Source: Nematopogon swammerdamellus
Taxonomy: Eukaryota; Arthropoda; Insecta; Lepidoptera; Adelidae
Assembly (NCBI GenBank): GCA_946902875.1
Contig: OX336336.1
Span: 3,628,545-3,692,544 of the forward strand
Length of the DNA: 64,000 bases
Direction: 5' to 3'
Each line of letters opens with the position of its first letter. Positions within the stretch are counted from its first letter, which is position 1. Below the pieces are notes generated by a model that saw only the letters and a list, made by a program, of their open reading frames with translations, made no database searches and was not told the origin of the DNA. Shown in pieces: positions 1 to 9,600 of this stretch. The position numbers and the translations under genes were made by a program.

Positions 1-190
1 AGATGCAAAGCCGAAAATGAAGAGGAAAAAATACGCCCTCGCCAGGATTCGAACCTGGAACGCCAGCTTGAGCATTGATAATTTCGCCGTCGGGTCGATG
101 ACGTATTCTATCTAAATTTCGTACAGTTGCATCTTCTATGGGAGATATAACGCAATCTCCTGCATTCTATCTAGTGAAGAGATATAAAGT
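1..190 (-). repeat. tRNA-like repeat R1, copy 1 (cut by the window edge)
   Basis: Read on the minus strand it carries a perfect tRNA T-arm, CCAGG-TTCGAAT-CCTGG (B box), followed by a T run and TCTTCATTTTCGGCTTTGC. A second copy lies in the opposite orientation at about 32925-33115. It is not a complete tRNA: the 5' arms do not fold as a standard cloverleaf. Probably a tRNA-derived SINE or part of a larger element. Confidence 0.5.
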
Positions 191-850
191 GGGTACATGT
201 TTAGTACTACATATAAAAATTAAATAAAATTAAGTAGGTATGTCATAAAATTTTTATGTTTTCCAATGGGAATGAGATGGTCACTGCGTCTCAGAGATAC
301 AAAATGCCTTTACATTTATAAAAATTTAAACTTTGTTAAACACAATCAATATTATGCTCGTGTAATGTGAGGGCGAAGATAAGGTATTCGTCTATGTCTA
401 ATACTTCGGTATTAACTATCTAATAATAAGTTTAAACTTAAGTAAGGACTAGTGTAGATATTTTTTTCGATCCTAAGTCGTAGTAATTAATTCTGACGTG
501 TTTAATTATGTTTCCACTGCACTATTTGTACTGTTATCGCCTATATAAACGTGAAACAAAATTCTTAATAAAAATGTATTTTTCTCCATAAATTCATTTT
601 GAACCGTATAATACAAAATTGTCGGAGCCAGTATTCGCATAAACAACTGAAAATATGATGTACCTAACTATAATAATTATTAAATAAATTGTTTGTAAGT
701 AAATCATTATTTTATTGAAATTATCCACATTAACACACATTAATCCAGAATGGGGAGTGCTTGCGACGATTTTAAACTTATCCACGAAAACAGTTTGTGA
801 CATAAAATAGCTCTTACAGTATATGCCTCCTTTAAAAAATCGGCTTCCGT
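190..850. other. AT-rich intergenic DNA
   Basis: No gene, RNA or clear repeat recognised. The open frame antisense to part of it has low-complexity composition and no family resemblance. Confidence 0.5.
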
Positions 851-1310
851 TTAAAAATAATAAAACTGTTTGTACCACTCACCAATGTAAGGATAAGTTT
901 TCTGCATTCCTTTCGACCCTACTTCCACAATTACGATTTTGACGTGATAACGTCACGATCACGGACGTTGTAGGTGATGTAGCCCACCGCGTCAGTTTCC
1001 ATAAAAAAAAAAGAAATAGCGTCTTATAAATTGATGAACACCGGCTGCACACACGAAAAAGTGTCACGTTCCATCTGAGCCTGTGTGTGCAAGCGAGAGC
1101 GCGTAACAAGCGATAGAGAGGCACAATCGGCCCAAGCGTCGGCTTGTACACATTTATCTCTCTGGTTCTAAAGTACCAGGGCAGCACACAACTCGTACCA
1201 TAATATATTAAGCGCATCTGGCCGGTCGGAAAAGATTTCAAATTTAGAATATTGACGTTACACGTAAAACTATCGTCCGTAAACCGACTTTACAGACAAC
1301 CAATTTTTTA
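850..1310 (-). repeat. Repeat family K, copy 1, interrupted by a SINE tail
   Basis: Homologous, in reverse, to 24060-24455. Shared landmarks are TTTTCCGACCGGCCAG and the TTATCACGTCAAAA edge. Between AGACG and TGACGTTATCACG (about 956-1020) a SINE 3' tail (GTCAGTTTCCATAAAAA) is inserted; copy 2 gives the empty site. The family has inverted edges (TTTTACGTGATAACGTC / GACGTTATCACGTCAAAA), so it is probably a non-autonomous DNA element. Confidence 0.55.
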
Positions 1311-1490
1311 TCATTTGATTTTATAGGTCGGGTCATAAGTTCTGCCACAAATACTTTATTAGATAAATTGTACGACTGTTTATGTTAGTTTAAAATATTT
1401 AATGAGAAAGAGGTTCCACAATGTTTGAAAGCACCGTATTTTGTTTGATACACAACGGCACTTACTAGTAAAGAACACTTTAAAGTAGAC

Positions 1491-2574
1491 ATGTGTAATA
1501 TATGCGGTCTACGAGCTAACTTTAATGCTGTCGCCCAACATCTGCAGACAGCAAAACCACATCTTTTGTTTTTAACAGAGACTCAGGTCGCCCAACACAC
1601 TACAAACCTGGACATCCCTGGATACAGTCTTTTCGAAAGATTTGTAGCCAAGAGTGGTGTATGTGTGTATGGTCGGTCTGACGTTTCTGTTAAAAGTCGT
1701 ATGGATCCGCGTCAACCTTCCCCACGTGGTAAGAGTTTACACGGGTGTATACCGCTCTCCCAACTTAGGTGCCAAGGAAAGTGCCGCACTATTTGAGTAT
1801 CTCAGCAGCTCGGCCGATAGAGTGCTCTGCCAACTACCTACAGCATAAATTGTGATGTTGGGAGACTTTAACGCCAAACATGGAGATTGGCTTGGCTCCT
1901 GCACCACGAATGCTGCTGGTAAGGATGCATATAACTTGGCGCACGGGTTGGCACAGCTTGTGTCTGGTATAACTAGAGTCCCTAGGAACCCGTCGCATAG
2001 GGCAAACTTGCTGGACCTTGTGTTGACTTCGGAGCCAAAGGGGTACAAGGCTGTTGTGAAAGCCCCACTGGGGAATTCAGATCACTGCCTCGTATCCACA
2101 ACAGTGCCAACTGCGTACTATGCAGATACACGCGAGAGTAGTACTCGCACTGTCTGGCACTACAAGTCCGCACAATGAGACGACCTCCGCACTTTTTTCG
2201 GAGGTTATCCTTGGCAGGAGACATGCTTTCGGTCCGCGGACCCGTCTCAGAGCGCCGAAGCTGTCGCCGAGGTGATACTACAGGGCATGGAATACTTTAT
2301 TCCAAGTTCTGTGGTTCCCATCGGTGGCACGCAGAAGCCCTGGTTCAACAGTCAATGCCGCTTGGCTGTCGAGGCGAAAAACCAGGCCTTCAAGCGGTGG
2401 CTGTGCGATCGGTCCGTGGAGTCGAGGCGTGCCTATAATGCTTATGTCAAGTCCAGCAAGCGTGTGCTTGATTTGGCCAAGTTTAAGCACGACCGAGGAG
2501 TAAGCCAAAAACTCGCACGCTGTCCTACCGGGAGTCGTGCGTTTTGGTCCCTGGCGAACTCTTATCGGTCGTAA
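1491..2574 (+). pseudogene. Decayed non-LTR retrotransposon: endonuclease domain and linker
   Basis: Three frames together give an apurinic-type endonuclease: NICGLRANFNAVAQHL and FLTETQ at the start, GDFNAKHGDW at 1860-1889, and SDHCLV at 2079-2096. A linker with WFNSQCRLAVEAK and FWSLANSY leads toward a missing reverse transcriptase. Frameshifts fall near 1700 and 2180, with an in-frame stop near 1850. Motif order suits the CR1/Jockey group of LINEs. It is dead and lacks the polymerase. Confidence 0.8.
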
Positions 2575-2970
2575 CTTCTGCCGAGCTGCTTTTTACACCT
2601 TTCTCACAGAAAAACACCTCAGTTAGGCCTGAATATGATAATCCAAGCCAAACCATGAATGATGATTGATGAGGGATGATGCCCACGCACGCTGGACTCT
2701 CGGGATACGCCTGCTCACTTCTTCATTGTTGTGGGCATAAACTTCATCATTTTGTTTGTTGTGACTTTGTTCAACATAAAAAAAAAGTTTCAAAAAAGGA
2801 TTTCGCGGTACTTTTTCCCCACCACGTACCGCCTTAACAAAGGCCGAGATCTCACTATCTTTATTTTTTTCAGACGCTCATAAACAAAATGTCCTATTAT
2901 CTTTCAATAAGCTCGTAGTCCAAAGTGTTCATTTACTTTTTTGAATGTTTGCTTGCGCGCGGGATTTCAT
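2575..2970. other. Intergenic DNA between LINE and mariner remnants
   Basis: AT-rich, no gene recognised. Confidence 0.4.
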
Positions 2971-2975
2971 TGGAT

Positions 2976-3194
2976 TCACGCCCTCACTGCCTTGATGACC
3001 GCCAGTGTCCTAATCCTAACCGTACGAGGCCAGCCGCTTCTCTTGCCATCTTGGAACCTCGAATCTTCACTGAATAGTTTGATTAAACGATAAACACACC
3101 TCAGTGTTATTTTAAATTTTTTTTTAAGTTTGAAAATCTCAGTTTTCGCGTAACCGCATCGGTGCCGCTTGGGTGCCGCAGTAGTGCAACGCAA
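2976..3194 (-). pseudogene. Tc1/mariner transposase N-terminal fragment
   Basis: The 72-residue reading frame contains YAKTEIFKLKKKFKI, VYRLIKLFSEDS and RSGWPRTVR, the two helix-turn-helix segments and the GRPR-like AT-hook seen at the N-terminus of mariner-type transposases. The DDE catalytic part is absent. It ends against a (TTTA)n run at 3194-3224. Confidence 0.65.
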
Positions 3195-3224
3195 TTTATT
3201 TATTTATTTATTTATTTATTTATT
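3194..3224. repeat. (TTTA)n microsatellite
   Basis: About seven uninterrupted TTTA units. Confidence 0.9.
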
Positions 3225-3730
3225 ATAGAATCAACATCTTTACAGTTACAATCAATTAAGTAGTAAAAACTTGTACAATATTAAAGACAATAACAGATTC
3301 AAGCAATATTGATATAGTATGGTTTAAACCACAGTATAGACGGAGAACATTTGAGTTGCATTGCAAGAAAGAGAGATATGTAATTATAATGCTAGATTGG
3401 TGGTGAAAAATAACAATCTAATGCAATGATTAAGTAAAGGAGCACTAAGCAATGCGTAGATATCTTATAGATTAAGCAAGTCCACAATTCACTTCATTTA
3501 GGTAAAAAACGCATTAAAATTTTTAGGTTTATAATAAAGTTAAAGTTCGAGTTCGCTCTTCACAGCACTGCCATCGTAAGTATGGCGAATAATGGCAATA
3601 ACCGCGATTCTGTCTTCTTTTTGCGTGCACTCTATGTTATAATTTTTTATTTTTAAAGACGCAAAGCGTTCCTAATTTAAAATCAATCAAAACATTTCTG
3701 GCCAGTATTCGAAATTTGAAAATTAAAAAA
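3225..3730. other. AT-rich intergenic DNA
   Basis: No gene or named repeat recognised. Confidence 0.4.
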
Positions 3731-3731
3731 A

Positions 3732-4030
3732 TATAAAAACCGCCTTCAAAAATGTATGAAATAAAAAAATTAAAATCGAACCCTAGAGTTGAACCCTAGC
3801 GGTCGGTTATTTTTGCTTGCTTTAGCACCACCGCCTTCAACTCTAGGGTTCGATTTTTATTTTTTTTATTTCATACATTTTTGAAGGCGGTTTTTATATT
3901 TTTTAAATAGTTTTCTATTTCACAGTTTTTTTAGTAATTTTTATTTGCTATTAATGTACTCGGCGGAATCGCTCGGCCTTCGGCCTCGCGATTCCGCCTC
4001 GCTTTCCAATCCAATTTTGACCAAAAAAAA
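3732..4030. mobile_element. Hairpin (foldback) repeat family H, copy 1
   Basis: Long inverted arms at 3732-3790 and 3840-3896 (AACCGCCTTCAAAAATGTAT and its complement; both carry CCCTAGAG) around a short loop. A second hairpin, GGCGGAATCG...CGATTCCGCC, sits at 3962-3998. The same pair of hairpins recurs near 40600-40832 and 54808-55190. Confidence 0.7.
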
Positions 4031-4620
4031 ATGGGACCACCTTGGAGCTAGACTGAACGGAACACAAAAAGATTCATCGAAATCAGTTCACAATTGGGGA
4101 AGATATTGCTGAACATACATAAAAAAAAATACATACAGCCGAACATAGAACCTCCTTTTTTTTTAAGTCGGTTAATAATAAGGTTGTGACAGAACTTTTG
4201 ACCCCACTGAGTATATTCCACGCGAATAAAATATCAAATGATAAAAACCAAAATTCTATACTGGCGCCTGTCCCCAAATATTGGGACAGAATCACTCTAC
4301 AAATACACACTTAAATAAATAGCTACTCTTGCTACGACGCAATAAAGTGCAATTCAGCTCGCACAGTGCTGATAATTACTTTTCTTATTTTTCCGACTTT
4401 TGAATATAAATTTTACTAAAGCATCAGTATTTTCTCGTAGCGGAAACTTTTCCGATACGACACCTGAAAGACTTTTTTAATCCCTCTAAACCTTCACTCC
4501 TACCTACTCCTTCGCCCGGTAGTCCAATCAATGAAGCATTTCCACTCGAAGTAATTCCTCTGTCGCTGAAACTTTGCAGTGTGATGTGATAAAGTAGGGT
4601 GTAAAGCATACGTTTTTCAA
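4031..4620. other. AT-rich DNA next to hairpin family H
   Basis: Contains AAAAAAAGGAGG-type sequence shared with other H-family copies (CCTCCTTTTTTTTAAGTCGG at 4151-4170); otherwise nothing recognised. Confidence 0.35.
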
Positions 4621-4639
4621 ATTATCTAGGATTTTTTAT

Positions 4640-4770
4640 GTTTGGAAGTTAGGTATTTATACCTAACTTCCTTTTAACATGAAAATCGTTTATAACTGCT
4701 GGTGAAAAAAACTCTTTAAACATGAAAATCGTTTATAACTGCTGGTGAAAAATTGCTCCGTCCGAAATTC
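4640..4770. repeat. Short tandem duplication, unit about 43 bp
   Basis: AACATGAAAATCGTTTATAA followed by CTGCTGGTGAAAAA occurs twice in a row, starting at 4676 and 4719. GAAAAATTGCTCCGTCCG recurs again at about 5322-5339 beyond the inserted MITE. Confidence 0.7.
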
Positions 4771-4990
4771 CTTCGGTACCTATATGATATTATATATTAA
4801 TATGATTATATATATAACATTATCTAGGAAAATTTCGATTTCGAATAGGCAGAAATGTTAAAATACCTATTTTATATCACAACTTCTTCAGAAAAATTGC
4901 TCTGTCAATTTTTTATTTTTTAAATGTCTTAATTTATTTAAATATATCACTTTTCACAATTATCTAGGAAATTTTCCTTATCGATCACAC

Positions 4991-5284
4991 CACAGAGGAT
5001 CAAATATCTACCGCGCGCGCCCCCTACTAGAGGCGCCTTAAGCGATGATATTTGAAACCCAAAAACTACACGCAGTGCTGCTAGCGCTTCGTATGTGTGT
5101 GTGTGTGCTAGTATCGACACTACACACAAAGAGGAGCAAGTTAGGCACACGCACAAAACAAATGCACACGCACAACACACATATGTAAGTCATAGGCCAC
5201 GCCCACAGGCTTCAACGGCGTTGTAGAGAAATCGCGCTCAGGGCGCCTCTAGGAGGGGTGGGCTCGCGCATTTGATGCTCTGTG
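4991..5284. mobile_element. 294-bp hAT-type MITE with exact 8-bp target duplication
   Basis: Flanked by GATCACAC at 4983-4990 and 5285-5292. Ends are CACAGAGGATCAAAT and ATTTGATGCTCTGTG, and the inverted repeats continue imperfectly to about 48 bp (TAGAGGCGCC / GGCGCCTCTA). The interior has a GT-rich run and no coding capacity. An 8-bp duplication is the hAT hallmark. Confidence 0.8.
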
Positions 5285-5292
5285 GATCACAC

Positions 5293-5769
5293 CTTTACAG
5301 ATTTTCGGCAATAACTCATGTGAAAAATTGCTCCGTCCGTTTTTATTAACTTATTAGACACAGAACATCAAAATATAATATATAATATAATTGTTTAATA
5401 TCCAATTAAATTTCGCCCTTAAACATGAACTTTCGACATGCACCGCCTCAACATTAGGTTAGGGTTAATATATAGAAGATGCGTCGCGTAGCGGTTTTTT
5501 TAGCGGTTATTTTATTTACCAAAACATCACTTATTTATCACTTGCCGAAGAACCATACAAACAATGTTACAACATACCAGCAATGTTCGATCTATTTCCC
5601 GCTAATGAAATACTCACCAAAATTTTGAATTTCCTGAATACTCCGGGTCTGCAATTTTTTAAAGGTGGCAGCCCTAGCTGTGGTGTCAAGTTCAAAGATG
5701 AACGTGTGTTTGGCGCACCGCTAATCAATATTATTTTTGCGTTTCTCGCGATTACGAAAAGCCTTTTGT
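5293..5769. other. AT-rich intergenic DNA
   Basis: No gene recognised; the 72-codon frame at 5583-5801 runs into the SINE head and is judged spurious. Confidence 0.4.
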
Positions 5770-6130
5770 CAGCCTCGGTAGCTCCGTGGTGCCGTCGGTA
5801 GACTGCTGTTAAGCAACCCTGAGCGCGGTCAGTACTTGGATGGGTGACCGCTCGACCGTTGGAGGCTGACCGTGGTTCGAATTCAACGTAAAACTGTAGG
5901 TTCCTTTCCTTCTTACCTTACTAGGTGGTAGGGTTTATCCCGGCCAGGTTGGTACCACAGCACTGAATGAAGCGTTGGTCGAAACGCCTATGTAAATAGT
6001 TCGTGCTTTACATCCAGTTCAGTGTAGCTGACATGAAATAAGGGAAGCACTGACAGGGCGCCTAGTTCACCTGGTGTTATGGACTGACATCACGGATGTT
6101 GTAGATGGTGTAGCCAATCGTGTCGGGAAG
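5770..6130 (+). repeat. tRNA/5S composite SINE (family S), copy 1
   Basis: 5' end CAGCCTCGGTAGCTCCGTGG (A-box-like), then the 5S-like TTAAGCAACCCTGAGCGCGG and TACTTGGATGGGTGACC, then T-arm-like GTGGTTCGAATTC. The body has GTTGGTACCACAGCACTGAA and the tail CATCACGGATGTTGTAG. It ends about 20 bases before the Fcf2 promoter island. Confidence 0.85.
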
Positions 6131-6149
6131 AACATTTAAATAGGTATGG

Positions 6150-6300
6150 ACGTCAGACTGTCCTATGCTTAGGTATATGAAAAACAGCGACGCCGAGCTC
6201 CGCGGGTAGCGGAGGGGACGGCGCGCGCTCTGATTGGGTGGTATCGGACGGTATCGGACGGTATCGCGCTCCGATTGGTTGGTAACGAATAGAATTTGTA
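6150..6300 (+). promoter_or_regulatory. GC-rich promoter region of the Fcf2/DNTTIP2 gene
   Basis: A GC-rich island in AT-rich surroundings, 350-500 bases before the start codon. It holds two inverted CCAAT boxes (GATTGG at 6232-6237 and 6273-6278), the core recognised by NF-Y, around a tandem GTATCGGACG repeat (6241-6266). No TATA box is evident. Promoter function is inferred from position and motif content; the transcription start is not determined. Confidence 0.45.
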
Positions 6301-6657
6301 CGTTTATACAAACAGCGTGTTACGCTGGCGCGGGGAAGGTCCGACGTCCTTACCTATTAAATGTTCTTGCGTGTCGGTTTTCATAAAAAACGAAAAGAAT
6401 TTACAACGGACGAGAAAAATTATAATAAACGAGGCTATATGGTGGATAAATATTATTTGCTTATCCTGGAAAAAGACAAATCCAACAAAAAAAATGAAGC
6501 AGACAGCAGTCACTGTGACAGTGAGACTGTCAGTGTCAATTCTTTGGTCATATTCTGTGTTTGATTGACTGCCGATTGCATTGCTTGCACACACGTGTAA
6601 CTTCAATAAAATGAATGTTTGTTGTTATTTAGTTCGTAGTGTTGGATATTACTAAAA

Positions 6658-9600
6658 ATGAGCACTGTAGACTTCATAGTAGACACAGTCGGCGACGAAG
6701 AGCTACAAATCAAAACCGAACTCCTCGATGAACATGAAAAGGTTTTCAGTACAGGTTAGAAATTTGTTTATTTTCGTAATACTTCAAACTTTTTGTCCGC
6801 CTTACAGCTGGCATGGCGCCACTCTGAGCGTCGTTTCGCGAGGAGTGGTGTTATTGGCTGTGTCTGATCTTCCATTGAACTTGTGGGCACAGCCAACCGT
6901 GCAGGCTGTCAAAGTAAACGGCCAAGTGCGAGTATAACTCCGTTCCGTACCACCACGTAACTGGCCGGTTTTTATTATTTGCTGTTTTACGTTAGAGTTT
7001 GCACTATAATCACACCAAGTTTGACGCTTGTATGTATTACCGTTTTTACGATAGAACATAAACAAAAAAAAAACATTGAGAAAAACATTACTTTTTATAG
7101 ATTAGTAAGTAATATTTTATTAAGTGTTTGGTTTGATGTGCACAATGAAAGCTACTAACGTCGTGTTTTAGTTATAATTTTATTTAGTTCCCAGTCCAGA
7201 CTCCTCACGCTATCTCCTTGTAGGTTATGCCTGACTGACACTCCCGCGCTGTCAAAACCTCTTCTATCCTACACTTCAGTGTTCATTATTTAAGTCGACT
7301 TAAGTCTAACAACCCTTCTATTCCCAAGTGGAGCGCACGCTCCAGTTTTCGTCGACGACCCATGGCCCCCAAGTGGAGCGCGCGCTCCACTTATTGCGCC
7401 TTTTGCGCGCCTTTTGCGCGCCGCTAGTTTTAATTCATTATCTACTTCTACCAATTTTCTACCAAAACACTCAATACTGGTATCATTTCTTGGTTAAACT
7501 TACTAATAACTATTCTCAGACACGACTGGGCACACAATAACCTTCACACAGAAAATAAATAATGAAGTTGACAGAAAATAAAATGTCACTTTTGGCAGCT
7601 GACATTTCCACTGACCCTCGAATAGACAAAGATTGTACCCGTAAACGTAGTTCGGTATTCGATAGTTCGTTTCAATGCGCTTATTTCGGTATGCGACATG
7701 TAAGATGAAATTGTAGTTTTGGTCAGAAAAAAAAAATGTCGAGTGTGTTTTGTTTTGCCTGGAGTTCAAAAAATCGGTCTGTGCTTCTAAATAAGTGAAT
7801 CCTGAAGAGTTTGGTATCACTGAACGCGTAATTTCAGTGCAAACAAGACTGAATAACGAGTATTGATGGATCGATCGATTGAGGCGGGATATTCGAATTT
7901 GTGCGGGAGCGCGCGCGCCAAAATTTTGCGTTTTTGAGCGCCGCTAAAAGGGCCTGGGAGCCAAGGGGAGTAGTACTATTTTGAGTCAAAGGGACTCAAA
8001 GGGTTAAGTACAGTAGAGCCTTGATAATCAGAACTAGCAAAAAACTACCCCTGTTCGGACTCACGAAGCGTTCGGATTATAGTATGTTAGATAGACAAAT
8101 TCAATAAAACAGCTGTATACTATGAAAAAATATATTGAGTGACCTTCTGAATCATAAAATACACAAAAGACAATTACCATATTTATAATAACCAACAAAA
8201 ACAACACCGGCGCGCGAGTACAGCACAGAGTAACATGGACAGTGGACACGTCGAAATAACCAAAAAACGGCGCGCGAGTGCAGCGTACACATGGCGCGCG
8301 AGTGAAGCGCAGAGTACACGTCGCAATAGCTCAATCGTAACTAACAAAAAAACCTAAGTTCACCGCGGCCTCCCAGCGGCGGGCGAGAGGGGGCCACTTG
8401 GCGGTGTTCGGATTATAGAGGCGTTCGGATTAGCCTGAGTACGGATTATCGAGGCTCTACTATAGTAAATTGTAGTAGAGTAGTCTTTATTATATTTCCT
8501 AGCACTATATAAGCAAATGTAAGTTGGATAGGTATACCTATCCGAGTCCATTGACAGACTGTTTTAGGTCGTCTGACCTTGTGGCGGACGGCCTGCCGAC
8601 ACAACCCCTACCGGTCCATGGCCGCAACGACAATACCCATTTACTACAACGGTCGTCGTCTCAGCGGCAGATGTGCCGCCCATTGCCACTTGACCTTCGC
8701 CGATGATTGAGAAATATCAACCTATGTTGTTGCGAGTGTCATACATACCTTATTGTATATCTAAAGATAAATACTACTTAAACTTTTATAATTTCAGATC
8801 ATAAACTCAGAGTTGAATCCATACTCGAGATTTGCAAAACAAAACGACTAGAGCTCGACCGACTGGCCAGAATCGAAGACGAAGTCCAAAAGAAACTGTC
8901 CACCTTGAAGATAGACAATCAATTTGACGAATTCTACACCGAGATGGGTTGGACGCGAATTCCGGGGCTTCCGGTCGTAAAAACGGAGAAAAAACATGGG
9001 AAAAAGGATAGACGATTCCACTTTGATCACTTGGACTTAGACACGGGGAAACTGAAGACATCTCTCGGCGCTGTCGATGTTGCTAAAGAGATGGAGGGCT
9101 CGGTGCTGAAGCCGGGAATTGAGAAGCAGCACAGCCTACCGCAGTACGACAAGAGCGAGAAGAAACTACGGGCAGAGAGAAAGGTAAAATGCTCTTCATT
9201 TTAACTAGCTTTTTTCTTTATGTAATCCGGTATGAGTGGCTGAGTCGGAGGGGCCAAAGCACATGCTCCGACCAGCCAATATCACCTCCGTGAAGGTAGG
9301 TGACATACCGGAGACTGCCCTGGATTGCTGGCTATACTGGACTAGAGGAGAACACAATCGAGGCTGCTATGCGGCCATCTTACATCCAGTACGGTGGTAC
9401 CAACCCAGTCGGCTACAATTTGAGCCTACCACCCAGCAAGGGGCAAGGGAAGAGACCTACAGTTTTACACCGGTTCTGAACGGTGAAGCAGCAGGTGTAG
9501 GTATGCACGTAAATTTCTTCATCCGAAAAAACTCATTGGTACACGCCGACCGAACCTCGGACCTCTCGCATGAGAAGCCGATGCCGAAACCACTAGGCCA

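Noticed and set aside
31..70. Candidate tRNA gene (T-arm CCAGG TTCGAAT CCTGG)
   Set aside because: No complete cloverleaf on the 5' side, and a related copy elsewhere shows it is a dispersed repeat.
5800..5865. Candidate 5S rRNA gene
   Set aside because: Only the internal promoter segment matches 5S; the rest is SINE sequence repeated many times.
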